Counted from the stretch's first letter, positions 46,867 through 56,379 are shown. The stretch: 64,000 nucleotides of DNA from Achromobacter sp. UMC71 (GCF_014170305.1 NZ_LZZT01000060.1:1-64000); one strand, 5' to 3'. Notes: generated by a model from the letters alone, not told the origin. Translations and numbers: made by a program.

Positions 46867-47757
46867 ATGGAAATCCGCCAACTCCGCTATTTCGCCGTGC
46901 TGGCCGAAGAGCTGAACTTCACCCGCGCCGCCGCCAGGCTGCATATTTCGCAGCCCCCGCTCAGCCTGCAGATCGCACAACTGGAACGCGAGCTCGAGGT
47001 GAAGCTGTTCGACCGCAACAATCGCCGGGTCGCGCTGACCGAAGCGGGCGCGGCCTTCCTGAACGACGTGCGTGGCACGCTGGCGGGCCTGAAAGACGCG
47101 ACCGTGCGCGTTCGGGAGGTGGATCAGGGCAGGGCGGGGCGTGTCGAAGTCGGCCTGTCCGGTTCGCACTTCCTGGGCCCGGTGCCGGCGCTGATCGCGC
47201 GCCACGCCGCCACGCACCCGCAGGTGTCGGTGCTGCTCAACGAAATGAACCCGGCCGCGCAGCTGGACGCGTTGCGCGGGCAGCGCATCGACGTCAGCAT
47301 CTCGCGCACCGCAGTCGACGACGACGAGCTGCAATCGCTGGCCTTGTGGCCCGACCCCGTGGTGGCGGCCTTGCCCGCCGGTCACCGGCTGGCCGGCAGA
47401 AAGCGCCTGGCGCTGGCCGATCTGGCCGAAGACCCGTTCGTGATGCTGCGCACCGATACTTCGGCCTTTGCCCGCGGCTTGGCCGACGCCTGCGCGCGCG
47501 CCGGCATGCCGCAAGCGGTGGCCCAGCGCGTGGCCGAAGTGCCGGCGCAATTGGCGCTGGTGGCCGCCGGGCTGGGCGTGGCGCTGGTGCCGCAGTCCGC
47601 CTGCGGCCATTTCGGCGACCGCATCGCGGTGTGCGCCTTGCCGCCCGCATTGGCGCGCGCCACCGTCTACGCCGTCACCCGCCGCCAGGGCCGTAACCGC
47701 GCGCTGCTGGCGTTTCTGCAGACCGCCGCGAAAATGACGGCGCGCCTGGCCGGCTGA
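46867..47757 (+). CDS. LysR-family transcriptional regulator
   Basis: The 296-residue regulator has the HTH LNFTRAAARLHISQPPLSLQIAQLERELEVKLFDR, close to BenM/CatR-type LysR proteins of aromatic catabolism. ATG 46867 is preferred to TTG 46858. It is 123 bases from the divergent maleate isomerase gene, and the A/T-rich gap would hold their shared control sites. The Bug receptor follows after 172 bases with no visible feature between. Confidence 0.88.
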   Translation: MEIRQLRYFAVLAEELNFTRAAARLHISQPPLSLQIAQLERELEVKLFDRNNRRVALTEAGAAFLNDVRGTLAGLKDATVRVREVDQGRAGRVEVGLSGSHFLGPVPALIARHAATHPQVSVLLNEMNPAAQLDALRGQRIDVSISRTAVDDDELQSLALWPDPVVAALPAGHRLAGRKRLALADLAEDPFVMLRTDTSAFARGLADACARAGMPQAVAQRVAEVPAQLALVAAGLGVALVPQSACGHFGDRIAVCALPPALARATVYAVTRRQGRNRALLAFLQTAAKMTARLAG

Positions 47758-47929
47758 CCGCGCCAGCCCGTCGCCAGCCCACGCGCCGCGCGGGTCGGCG
47801 TCATGCCGCCACGCTCTTCAGCGCAGGCGAAGCCGCTCCTCCAGATTCCGGAATAGGCATTTCCGGCAGCCTCGCACACACTCTTGCGCACAAGCTGATC
47901 CGTCCGATGATCACGAAGGGAGACAAAGC

Positions 47930-48898
47930 ATGCTGCACCCGCAACGCTGGCTGGCCGCCGGCGCGCTGGCTGTCGCCTTGGCGGGCCCGGCGCAGGCGGC
48001 CTGGCCCGAGCGACCCATCACCCTCATCATTCCGGCCTCGCCGGGCGGTACCACCGATATCGCCGCGCGCCTGATCGCGGACAAGCTGGGCGCCAAACTG
48101 GGCCAGCAGGTCATCGTGGAAAACCGTGCCGGCGCAGCCGGCATCATCGGCGCCCAGGCGCTGGCGCGCGCCAAGCCGGACGGCTATACGCTGCTGATGG
48201 GCAACATCGGCCCCAACGCCATCAACTACGCGCTCTACAAGACATTGCCGTATCAGCCCGGCGACTTCGCGCCCGTCACGCGGGTGATCTCGGTGCCCAA
48301 TGTGCTGGTGGTCAACGCGGCTTCGCCCGCGCGCAACGTGGCCGACTTGCTGACGCAGGCGCGCCAGGATCCCGGCAAGGTCTCGTTCGGCAGTTCGGGC
48401 TCGGGCCAGTCGCCGCACCTGTCCGCCGAGCTGTTCAAACAGCGCGCCGGCATCAGCGGCACCCACGTGCCCTACAAGGGCGCGGGCCCCGCCGTGGCCG
48501 CGCTGCTGGGGCAGCAGTTCACCTTCATGATCGACAACCTGCCCAGCTCCATGCCGTACATCCAGTCCGGCAAGCTGCGCGCGCTGGCCGTCACCAGCGA
48601 CCGGCGCCTGGCCGAATTGCCCGACGTGCCCACCATGGCCGAGGCCGGCGTCAAGGACATGGTGGTCACCGCCTGGTTCGGCCTGGTCGCGCCCGCGGGC
48701 ACGCCGCGCCCGGTCATCGACACCCTCTATGCCGCTACCCGCGACGTGGTCCGCAGCCCGGACATCACCGCGCGGTTCCGTGCCATGGGCGGGCAGGCCG
48801 GCGGCGACACGCCGGCCGAGTTCGCCGCCTTCATCGACCAGGAACGCGCGCGCTGGCAACAGATCGTGGCCGCCGCGGGCATCGTGCAGGAGCAATAA
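47930..48898 (+). CDS. Bug/TctC-family periplasmic solute receptor
   Basis: The 322-residue protein has a signal peptide to AQAA, then WPERPITLIIPASPGGTTDIAARLIADKL, the hallmark Bug fold opening, and HVPYKGAGPAVAALLGQQ. Bug proteins bind carboxylates in the periplasm. No TctA/TctB membrane genes are nearby, so it may serve sensing or a distant permease. The CoA-transferase gene starts directly at its stop, which suggests its ligand is the CoA-transferase substrate or a precursor. Confidence 0.9.
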   Translation: MLHPQRWLAAGALAVALAGPAQAAWPERPITLIIPASPGGTTDIAARLIADKLGAKLGQQVIVENRAGAAGIIGAQALARAKPDGYTLLMGNIGPNAINYALYKTLPYQPGDFAPVTRVISVPNVLVVNAASPARNVADLLTQARQDPGKVSFGSSGSGQSPHLSAELFKQRAGISGTHVPYKGAGPAVAALLGQQFTFMIDNLPSSMPYIQSGKLRALAVTSDRRLAELPDVPTMAEAGVKDMVVTAWFGLVAPAGTPRPVIDTLYAATRDVVRSPDITARFRAMGGQAGGDTPAEFAAFIDQERARWQQIVAAAGIVQEQ

Positions 48899-49564
48899 GT
48901 GATCGACAAGATTCAGGCGTCCATGGCCGAAGCCGTGGCCATCATCCCCGACGGCGCCTCCGTGCTGGTCGGCGGTTTCGGCGAAGCCGGCGTGCCCTAC
49001 GAACTGCTGCACTGCCTGGTGGAGCTGGGCCGCCGCGACCTGACCCTGATCGCCAACAACGCCGGCACCTTTGACCGCGGCATCGCCGCGCTGCTCAACC
49101 GCCGCCAGGTCAGGAAAATCATCTGCTCGCATCCGCGGCCACCCAACTCCGATGCCTTCGCGCGCGCCTTTCGCGCCGGCGAGGTCGAACTGGAGTGCGT
49201 GCCTCAAGGCACTCTGGCCGAACGCCTGCGCGCGGCCGGTGCAGGCCTGGGCCCGTTCTACACGCCCACCGGCTACGGCACAGAACTGGCCCAAGGCCGC
49301 CACCAGGAAGTGATCGACGGCGTGGGCTACGTGCTGGAGCAACCGCTGCGCGGCGACTACGCCCTGATTCGCGCGCACCAGGGCGACCGCTGGGGCAACC
49401 TCATGTACCGCCACGCCGCGCGCAACTTCAACCCCGTCATGTGCATGGCCGCCGGCCACGCCATCGCCCAGGTCGACGACGTCGTGCCGCTGGGCACCTT
49501 CGTGCCGGAGCAGATCATGACCCAAGGCATCTTCGTCAAAGCCGTCGTGCGGGTGGAGGCCTGA
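48899..49564 (+). CDS. 3-oxoacid CoA-transferase subunit A
   Basis: The 221-residue subunit has the family-I CoA-transferase motif VLVGGFGEAGVPYELL and later YGTELAQGRH and RWGNLMYRHAARNFNP. With the B subunit it moves CoA from succinyl-CoA to an oxoacid such as 3-oxoadipate (PcaI/CatI). The start GTG 48899 abuts the Bug gene stop and has AGGAG in place. Subunit B follows after 1 base. Confidence 0.88.
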   Translation: MIDKIQASMAEAVAIIPDGASVLVGGFGEAGVPYELLHCLVELGRRDLTLIANNAGTFDRGIAALLNRRQVRKIICSHPRPPNSDAFARAFRAGEVELECVPQGTLAERLRAAGAGLGPFYTPTGYGTELAQGRHQEVIDGVGYVLEQPLRGDYALIRAHQGDRWGNLMYRHAARNFNPVMCMAAGHAIAQVDDVVPLGTFVPEQIMTQGIFVKAVVRVEA

Positions 49565-49565
49565 C

Positions 49566-50258
49566 ATGCAGACTCCCCTGACCCGCCAACAGGTCGCCCA
49601 GCTCCTGGCCGGCGACATCCCCGATGGCGCCATCGTCAATCTCGGCATCGGCATGCCCACGCTGGTCGGCGACTACCTGCCGCCCGACAAGGACATCCTG
49701 CTGCACAGCGAAAACGGCATCCTCGGCATGGGGCCCGCCGCCACCGGCGACGCCATCGACCCCGACCTCATCAACGCCAGCCGCCTGCCCATCACCCTGC
49801 TGCCGGGCGCGTCCGTCACCGAGCACACCATCTCCTTTGCCATGATGCGCGGCGGCCACCTCGACTACGCCGTGCTCGGCGCCTTCCAGGTGTCCGAACG
49901 CGGCGACCTGGCCAACTGGAAGACCGACGCCGACGACGCCATCCCCGCCGTGGGCGGCGCCATGGACCTGGCCGTCGGCGCCAAGCAGGTGTTGGCCATC
50001 ATGGAACACCGCGGTCGCGACGGCGCGCCCAAGATCCTGCGCCGATGCCGCTATCCGCTTACCGGCGCCGGTGTCGTGACCCGCATCTACACCGACCTGG
50101 CCGTCATCGATGTCACCCCTGATGGCCTGCGCGTCCACGCCGTCCTGCAAGGCGTCAGCCGCGACTTCCTGCAATCCATCACCGAAGCTCCGCTGCAGTT
50201 CCCCGAGCCGCTGCACACCATCCAGCTCGACCCCGCCGGCACGCCGCGCTACGTGTGA
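49566..50258 (+). CDS. 3-oxoacid CoA-transferase subunit B
   Basis: The 230-residue subunit carries the catalytic Glu49 in LLHSENGILGMGP and the NLGIGMPTLVGDY opening. GGAMDLAVGAKQVLAIMEH is the usual downstream motif. It forms the active CoA-transferase with subunit A. PcaJ, or a succinyl-CoA:acetoacetate transferase, are the main options; PcaD at 41208 favours 3-oxoadipate weakly. Confidence 0.88.
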   Translation: MQTPLTRQQVAQLLAGDIPDGAIVNLGIGMPTLVGDYLPPDKDILLHSENGILGMGPAATGDAIDPDLINASRLPITLLPGASVTEHTISFAMMRGGHLDYAVLGAFQVSERGDLANWKTDADDAIPAVGGAMDLAVGAKQVLAIMEHRGRDGAPKILRRCRYPLTGAGVVTRIYTDLAVIDVTPDGLRVHAVLQGVSRDFLQSITEAPLQFPEPLHTIQLDPAGTPRYV

Positions 50259-50362
50259 CCCTGCGCGCTGGTGCGCCGGCTGACGCTCCAGCAGGGCGCA
50301 AAAGCAGGGTGCGCCCGCCGCCTCCGCGCAGACCTTTCGTCCGAACATCCAGGAGCCCCGCC

Positions 50363-51334
50363 ATGCCCCGTTCCATCCTCGCTGCCCTGGCCGCCGCCAC
50401 GGTGACTGTGCTTGCGGCCGTCCCGGCACAAGCCGCCGGCCCGTATCCCGACAAGCCCATCACCCTGCTGATTCCCTACCCGCCGGGTGGCAGCGCCGAC
50501 ATCCTCGCCCGCCCGCTGGGCGCCGCCCTGCAAAAGCAGTGGGGCCAGCCGGTCGTCCTGGAATACAAGCCTGGCGCCGGCGGCGCCATCGCCTCCTCGC
50601 AACTGGCCCGCGCCAAGCCTGACGGCTACACCTTGCTCATGGTCCTGGCCGCCCACGCCATCAACCCCAGCCTCTACCCGTCGCTGCCCTACGACACCCG
50701 CCGCGACTTTGCGCCCGTGTCGCTCGTCGCCACCTTGCCTATGCTCGTCTCGGCCCCGCTCGCCACCCCCGCCAACAACATCCCCGACCTTATCGCCTAC
50801 GCCAAGGCCCACCCCGGCAAACTCAGCTTCGCCTCCGCCGGCAACGGCAACACCAGCCACCTCGCCGCCGAAATGTTCAAGGCCCGGACCGGCACCGACA
50901 TGATGCACGTCCCCTACAAAGGCAGCGGCCCCGCCGTCGTCGCCCTGCTGGGCGGCGAGGTCTCCCTGATGTTCGACAGCATTTCCACCTCGCTCCCCCA
51001 AGTCCAATCCGGCAAGCTCAAGGCCCTGGCCGTCACCGGCGAGCACCGCTCCCCATTGCTCCCCAACGTCCCCACCGTCGCCGAATCCGTCCCCGGCTTC
51101 GTCGTCAACGGCTGGTACGGCATCCTGGCCCCCGCCAACACCCCGTCCGCCATCCTCGACACCCTGAGCACGGCCATCGCCACCGTCATCCAGGCCCCCG
51201 ACCTGAAAGCCCAACTGAACAGCTACGGCTACGAAACCGTGGGCTCCACCCCCCAAGCCTTCGCCGACCACATAGACAAAGAACTCGCCACCTGGAAAAA
51301 CGCGGTGGAAGTCTCCGGCGCCAAACTGAATTGA
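50363..51334 (+). CDS. Second Bug/TctC-family periplasmic solute receptor
   Basis: The 323-residue precursor has a signal peptide to AQAAG, YPDKPITLLIPYPPGGSADILARPL and HVPYKGSGPAVVALLGGEVS. AGGAGC precedes ATG 50363. It follows the CoA-transferase genes on the same strand. Its codons become strongly C-ending toward the 3' end, unlike the first Bug gene, coinciding with the strand bias around repeat copy B. Confidence 0.9.
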   Translation: MPRSILAALAAATVTVLAAVPAQAAGPYPDKPITLLIPYPPGGSADILARPLGAALQKQWGQPVVLEYKPGAGGAIASSQLARAKPDGYTLLMVLAAHAINPSLYPSLPYDTRRDFAPVSLVATLPMLVSAPLATPANNIPDLIAYAKAHPGKLSFASAGNGNTSHLAAEMFKARTGTDMMHVPYKGSGPAVVALLGGEVSLMFDSISTSLPQVQSGKLKALAVTGEHRSPLLPNVPTVAESVPGFVVNGWYGILAPANTPSAILDTLSTAIATVIQAPDLKAQLNSYGYETVGSTPQAFADHIDKELATWKNAVEVSGAKLN

Positions 51335-51510
51335 ACACCGCAAGCGCGCAGCGCCATCCCATGACGCAAGCCCCCACGTAAGCCGAGCAAGGCCGCCCGC
51401 GCGGCCGGCACGAGGCGGGCCCCGCAACCCCCTCCAACCCCAAACCGACTTTGGCCAAAACGCCAAGCACACCACTCGCCCCAGCGCCCGCCAGTAAGGC
51501 ACTTCAAGAG

Positions 51511-51668
51511 CGCGTGACGGGGCAGGCGGGTGAGGGCGGGGCGTGTAGATGCGCCCGAGGGAATCCGAAGGGAGCCGAAGGCGGACGAGGATGACAACGG
51601 GGCAGTCCGGAGCGAAGGCTCCGGACCGCAATCGTAGCCCCGCCCTCACCCGCCTGCCCCGTCACGCG
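51511..51668 (-). repeat. Structured repeat, copy B (core in minus orientation)
   Basis: A perfect 32-bp inverted repeat (51511-51542 with 51637-51668) encloses the core 51543-51636. Read on the minus strand, this core matches 15551-15643 with about eight substitutions and one missing base. The inner hairpin (GTCCGGAGC/GCTCCGGAC, 51605-51613 and 51618-51626) keeps its stem but has a CTTC instead of CTTT loop. The outer arms have no resemblance to those of copy A. It lies in the 407-base gap between the convergent Bug and M61 genes; the rest of that gap shows no gene. Confidence 0.85.
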
Positions 51669-51741
51669 CGGCTCAAGAACCCCACCCCCAATAGCAAAGA
51701 GCCCTTCCAAAGAAGAGCCCTTCAAAAAGACCAAAAAAAAC

Positions 51742-53523
51742 TCACCCCACAGTCAACACACAATCCAACGCTTCAGGCGCAGCCAATCTGACAGTAAACA
51801 TCCTCAACTCGTCCCGCCTGAATACATGCACATCGACGCGGTCGCCAGCCCGGTACTGCCCCAACAACACCTCGACCCCCGCCGGCCCCTCGACCTTCAA
51901 CCCGTCGATAGCCACCAGCACATCCCCCGCCGACAAGCCGCCTTTATGTCCAGCGCCACCCTCAAGCACGGTAGCCAGCACCAACGAGTCCCCTTGCTTG
52001 CGCGTGCGCACATCCAGGGAAGGAATATTCGCGGAAGCTTTCCATTGCACCTTGATCCCATGCGGCGCCAGCAGTTCGGCCAGCGGCACATCCGCCATCC
52101 CATACGCATGGCGGGCGATGAACCGCCGCGTATCCACCCCGGTCGCCTCCTTGATCAACCCGGGCAGCCCATCTTCCGGCAGCCCTTGCGGCTTGCCGCG
52201 ATAGAAATCCCGCCCATAGCGCTGCCACAGCAAGCGCATCACATCATCCAGCGAATACGCCCCGGACGATTCCTGGCGGATCAGGAGATCCAGCCCCAGC
52301 GCCACCAGCGCGCCCTTGGTGTAGTAGCTGACCAGCGCATTCGGTGAATTCTCATCCTGCTTGTAATAGCGCGTCCAGGCATCGAACGAACTTTCCGCCA
52401 CCGATTGCTTGTGGCGACCCGGCGTGCGCGCCACGCTCGTGATCGTCTTGGCCAGCAGCCGCAGATAATCGTTCTGCGTGATCGCGTTTGAACGCAGCAG
52501 CAGCAGATCGTCGTAGTAGGACGTGAAGCCCTCGAACACCCACAGCAGCCGCGACAGGTCCGGCTGCGACAGGTCGTAGGGCACGAACGCCTGCGGCTTG
52601 ATCCGCTTCACGTTCCAGGTGTGGAAATACTCGTGGCTGACCAGCCCCAGGAAGCCCCGGTAGCCTTCGCCCTGGCCTTGCTGGCCCAGCACCGGCAGAT
52701 CCTTGCGCGCCGTCATCAGCGCCGTGCTGGCGCGATGTTCCAGCCCGCCGTAGCCGTCGCCCGTCACCATCGTCATGAACACGTAGCGGTCGGCGCTGTC
52801 CAGGAACGGCGCGCGCTTGCTGCGCGGTTCGAAAAAGGCGATCTGCGTTTCGCAGATCTTGCGCACATCGTCCGTGATGCGCGCCAGGTCCAGGTTGGGC
52901 GCCACGCCCGTGAATACCAGCTCGTGCTCTGCACCGTGGGCGGTGAAGCTGGCCACTTGCGGCGTGCCCATCTCCACCGGATGGTCGATCAGCGCGTCGT
53001 AGTCGGGCGCCAGGTAGCGGCCGAAGCCGTGACGCCGCGCCGCGCCCTGATGGCCGCGGGCTTGCGGCAGGCTGGTGTAAACCTTCCAGCCATCGATGCC
53101 GCGCGGCGGCGCCAAGTCCATCAGACAGGGCAGGTGATCTTGCCCATGCACCCGCAGGAACACGCTGGTGCCGTTGAAAAAGCCATGCGTTTCATCCAGG
53201 TGGGCGCCGCGCACCGACAGGTCCCAGGCGTACACCGAATACTCCACCCGCAGCGGTCCGTCGCAAGGCGCGGCCTGCCAGGTGTGATTGTCTATTTTGT
53301 CGACAAGCACGCGCCGGTTGCCCGAATACGCCGTCAGCGATTCGATCTGGCGCGAGAAATCGCGGATCAGGTAGCTGCCCGGAATCCAGGCGGGCAACGA
53401 CAGCCGCTGGCCGTCCGGCGAGGGCGTCTGGACGGTTAGGGTTATCCGGTAGCGGTGTCCGGCCGGGTCATGGGGCGCGAGGCGGTAAAGTACGGGGAAA
53501 GCATCGGTTTTATCCATGCGCAT
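51742..53523 (-). CDS. M61-family metallopeptidase with PDZ domain
   Basis: The 593-residue protein has the zinc motif HEYFH (His297, Glu298, His301) in [17 protein letters not shown], a further Glu in [13 protein letters not shown] and a C-terminal PDZ domain ([23 protein letters not shown]). Glycyl-aminopeptidases of family M61 act on peptides. I see no signal peptide, so it may be cytoplasmic. The start is 53523 (AAGGA 11 bases upstream) or ATG 53517. Confidence 0.9.
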   Translation of the reverse strand: MRMDKTDAFPVLYRLAPHDPAGHRYRITLTVQTPSPDGQRLSLPAWIPGSYLIRDFSRQIESLTAYSGNRRVLVDKIDNHTWQAAPCDGPLRVEYSVYAWDLSVRGAHLDETHGFFNGTSVFLRVHGQDHLPCLMDLAPPRGIDGWKVYTSLPQARGHQGAARRHGFGRYLAPDYDALIDHPVEMGTPQVASFTAHGAEHELVFTGVAPNLDLARITDDVRKICETQIAFFEPRSKRAPFLDSADRYVFMTMVTGDGYGGLEHRASTALMTARKDLPVLGQQGQGEGYRGFLGLVSHEYFHTWNVKRIKPQAFVPYDLSQPDLSRLLWVFEGFTSYYDDLLLLRSNAITQNDYLRLLAKTITSVARTPGRHKQSVAESSFDAWTRYYKQDENSPNALVSYYTKGALVALGLDLLIRQESSGAYSLDDVMRLLWQRYGRDFYRGKPQGLPEDGLPGLIKEATGVDTRRFIARHAYGMADVPLAELLAPHGIKVQWKASANIPSLDVRTRKQGDSLVLATVLEGGAGHKGGLSAGDVLVAIDGLKVEGPAGVEVLLGQYRAGDRVDVHVFRRDELRMFTVRLAAPEALDCVLTVG

Positions 53524-53556
53524 ATCTTATTTCATCCTTCCCTCTGGAGACATTCA

Positions 53557-54333
53557 ATGAGCGAGTCGTTTGTGCTGGTCGAAACCCGCGGCCGTGTCGG
53601 TCTGCTGACGCTGAACCGCCCCAAGGCGCTCAACGCGCTCAACGATCAACTGATGGATGAGCTCGGGGCGGCGCTGCTGGCTTTCGAAGCCGACGCGGGT
53701 ATCGGCGCGGTGGTCATTACCGGCAGCGAAAAGGCCTTCGCCGCCGGCGCCGACATCGGCGCGATGAAAGACTGGTCGTACATGGATGTCTACAACGGCG
53801 AATACATCACGCGCAACTGGGAAACCCTCAAGCGCATCAAAAAGCCCGTGATCGCCGCGGTGGCCGGTTATGCCCTGGGCGGCGGCTGCGAACTGGCCAT
53901 GATGTGCGACATCATCATCGCCGCGGACACGGCCAAGTTCGGCCAGCCCGAAATCAAGCTGGGCGTCATCCCCGGCGCGGGCGGCACGCAGCGCCTGCCG
54001 CGCGCGGTCGGCAAGGCCAAGGCCATGGACCTGGCCCTGACCGCTCGCATGATGGGTGCCGAGGAAGCCGAGCGCGCCGGTCTGGTGTCGCGCGTGGTCG
54101 CGGCCGATAAGCTGATGGAAGAGGCCCTGGACGCGGCCACCGTCATCGCTTCGATGTCGCTGCCTTCGGTCATGATGGCCAAGGAATGCGTCAACCGCGC
54201 CTTTGAAGGCTCGCTCAACGAAGGCCTGCTGTTCGAGCGCCGCGTGTTCCATTCGCTGTTCGCCACCGACGACCAGAAGGAAGGCATGGCTGCCTTTACC
54301 GAAAAGCGTAAACCGGACTTTAAACACCGTTAA
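53557..54333 (+). CDS. Enoyl-CoA hydratase
   Basis: The 258-residue crotonase-family enzyme has [26 protein letters not shown] (oxyanion hole), [15 protein letters not shown] with one catalytic Glu and [20 protein letters not shown] with the other. It hydrates 2-enoyl-CoA in fatty acid or phenylacetate-type oxidation. CTGGAGACATTCA precedes the ATG. It is divergent from the M61 gene, 33 bases apart. Confidence 0.93.
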   Translation: MSESFVLVETRGRVGLLTLNRPKALNALNDQLMDELGAALLAFEADAGIGAVVITGSEKAFAAGADIGAMKDWSYMDVYNGEYITRNWETLKRIKKPVIAAVAGYALGGGCELAMMCDIIIAADTAKFGQPEIKLGVIPGAGGTQRLPRAVGKAKAMDLALTARMMGAEEAERAGLVSRVVAADKLMEEALDAATVIASMSLPSVMMAKECVNRAFEGSLNEGLLFERRVFHSLFATDDQKEGMAAFTEKRKPDFKHR

Positions 54334-54383
54334 TTCTTGTTACGTCCGCGCCGGCTTGCCGGACGGGCTCCTGAAAGACCTCA

Positions 54384-54407
54384 CGCGCCCCGCCCGGGCG
54401 CGTTTTT
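54384..54407 (+). terminator. Intrinsic terminator after the enoyl-CoA hydratase gene
   Basis: CGCGCCC and GGGCGCG pair around CGCCC, followed by TTTTT. It is 50 bases past the stop. The rest of the gap to 54591 shows nothing else. Confidence 0.85.
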
Positions 54408-54591
54408 ACATGCGGCGGCGGCACAGGCGATCGTTGCGCCTTGAAACCTTTGGGCTGCACCTTGTTGCAGTGATCGGTCCTATCCTGATCGGGCGTCATC
54501 ACAAAGAGGTGCCGCGCCAGAGAGGCTTGCCCGAACTGGTAAGCCCACGCGCGGCGGCTCGCCTGCAAACAATAGCAACAAGGAGCCTTGC

Positions 54592-56145
54592 ATGCGTACT
54601 TCCCCTTTTAATCGCCGGTGGTCCGCCGCCGCGCTCGCGGGCGCCCTGAGCGTCTGCTTCGTGACCGCTACGCAAGCCCAATCACCGCGGCCGTCGATGC
54701 GGCTGGTGTCCGAAACGCCTTACCCCGCGGCCGCCGCGCCCGCGCCGCAAGTGAACGCGCAGGAGCTGCGCGAAACCGCGATCGACGCCTACGTCTACGC
54801 CTATCCCATGGTGCTGATGGAGCTGGCGCGCCGCAAGGCCACCGCGGTGCAGTCGCCGCTGGACGGCAAGGCGCCGGTGAACCAGTTCGGCCACAAGGCC
54901 GCGTTCCCCGACCCGCGCGCGTCCGACACGCCGTGGCCGAGCGCCGATGCGCTGTATTCCAGCCTGTGGTTCGACGTCTCGCGCGCGCCGTTGATCGTGC
55001 GCCTGCCTGATACCGGCAACCGCTACAGCGTGCTGTCGGCGCTGGACATGTGGAGCGACGTGTTCGCCTCGCGCGGCACGCGCACCAATGGCCCGGGCCC
55101 GCAATCGTTCGCCATCGTCGGTCCGAACTGGCAGGGCACGCTGCCGCCGGGCGTCGACATGATCCGCAGCCCCACGTCCACCGGCTGGCTGATCGGCTGG
55201 ACCCAGGCCAACGGTCCGCAAGACTACGCGGCCGTGAACCAGATCCAGGCCAACATGACGGCCGCCCCGCTGGTGGCGCCGGCTGCCGCGCCGCTGCCGG
55301 GCCGCACGCGCGGCTCCACCACGCCGTACCCGCAGACCGGCCCTGGCGTCGGCACCGCGCCCATCGGCAGCGACGTGCCCATGCCGATGCCCGTGAACGT
55401 CATCGAAGGCTCGCCGGCCGAACAGGTCGCGGCCATGGACGCGGCCTCGTTCTTCACGCTGTTCTTCGACGTGCTGCGCAACAACCCGCCGCATGCCAAC
55501 GACACGCCTATCCTGGACCGCATGCGCCGCATCGGCCTGGATGGCCGCCAGCCGTTCTCGTATGGCCGCTTGAGCCCAACCGTGCAGCAGGCCCTGACTG
55601 ACGCGCAGCCGCTGGCCGGCCGCCGCATCGCCGACAGCGTGTCGCACCTGGCCACGCCGATCAACGGCTGGAGCACCGTGCTGTCGGGCATCGGCACCTA
55701 CGGCACGGACTACACGCGCCGCGCCGCCATCGCCTATGCGGGCTTGGGCGCGCCCACGCCGCAGGACGTGCTCTATCCGGTCACGGCTCGCGACTCGAAG
55801 GGCCGCGCGCTCACCTCGAACGAAGACTACGTGCTGCACTTCGACAAGGGCCAATTGCCGCCCGTCAACGCGTTCTGGTCCCTGCATGTCTATAACGACA
55901 AGCATGGCTTTGCCGAGAATCCGGCCAACCGCTACGTGCTGCGCAGCACCGACGGCCTGAAGTACAACGCCGACGGTTCGCTGGACATCTACATCCAGCG
56001 CCGCGATCCCGGCGAGCGCAAGCGCTCGAACTGGATCGCCAGCCCGGCCACCGAAGGTCCGTTCCTGTTGAGCATGCGTCTGTATTGGCCGCAGGGCACC
56101 GCGCTGGACGGCCAGTGGGCGCCGCCGCCGGTCAAGGAAGACTGA
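54592..56145 (+). CDS. DUF1254/DUF1214 domain exported protein, second copy
   Basis: The 517-residue precursor has a signal peptide to ATQAQ, a DUF1254 part (AIDAYVYAYPMVLMELARRK, TPWPSADALYSSLWFDVSRAP) and a DUF1214 part (YVLHFDKGQLPPVNAFWSLHVY, YNADGSLDIYIQ). It shares the architecture of the protein at 4522-6144 but lacks its Ala/Pro tail and has a Pro/Gly-rich insert near residues 222-265. The function is unknown. AAGGAG precedes ATG 54592. Confidence 0.85.
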   Translation: MRTSPFNRRWSAAALAGALSVCFVTATQAQSPRPSMRLVSETPYPAAAAPAPQVNAQELRETAIDAYVYAYPMVLMELARRKATAVQSPLDGKAPVNQFGHKAAFPDPRASDTPWPSADALYSSLWFDVSRAPLIVRLPDTGNRYSVLSALDMWSDVFASRGTRTNGPGPQSFAIVGPNWQGTLPPGVDMIRSPTSTGWLIGWTQANGPQDYAAVNQIQANMTAAPLVAPAAAPLPGRTRGSTTPYPQTGPGVGTAPIGSDVPMPMPVNVIEGSPAEQVAAMDAASFFTLFFDVLRNNPPHANDTPILDRMRRIGLDGRQPFSYGRLSPTVQQALTDAQPLAGRRIADSVSHLATPINGWSTVLSGIGTYGTDYTRRAAIAYAGLGAPTPQDVLYPVTARDSKGRALTSNEDYVLHFDKGQLPPVNAFWSLHVYNDKHGFAENPANRYVLRSTDGLKYNADGSLDIYIQRRDPGERKRSNWIASPATEGPFLLSMRLYWPQGTALDGQWAPPPVKED

Positions 56146-56192
56146 TCCCGCGCGCATCGGCGCCGTCGCAAGATGGCGCCGGCCAACGTGCC

Positions 56193-56223
56193 AGCGGCCC
56201 CTCGTCGGGGCCGCTTTCTTTTT
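56193..56223 (+). terminator. Intrinsic terminator after the DUF1254 gene
   Basis: AGCGGCCCC/GGGGCCGCT is a perfect 9-bp stem with a TCGTC loop, followed by TTCTTTTT. It isolates the DUF1254 gene from the ATP synthase operon. Confidence 0.92.
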
Positions 56224-56349
56224 GCGCAGGTGCCGGGTCAGGGGCGCGCGCGGCACCGGATTCGGCCGGCCATTCGCGTCCCTAATTTCCTGGCGCGCGG
56301 CGCCGTTCTGGCCCGCTTGTTGTCACCTTACAAACCCCCGAAAGTTCAT

Positions 56350-56379
56350 TTGCTCGTGCAAAAAGAATCACGCTATACT
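56350..56379 (+). promoter_or_regulatory. Probable sigma-70 promoter of the atp operon
   Basis: TTGCTC (56350-56355), an 18-base spacer and TATACT (56374-56379) make a good -35/-10 pair in an A-rich patch. It is about 215 bases before atpI, leaving a long leader. Confidence 0.7.

Noticed and set aside
51249-51734. Short open frames through copy B (and similar ones through copy A) with a common LRLRSGAFAPD-like product
   Set aside because: The shared peptide comes only from the repeat core. The frames have no ribosome binding site and lie in a convergent gap.
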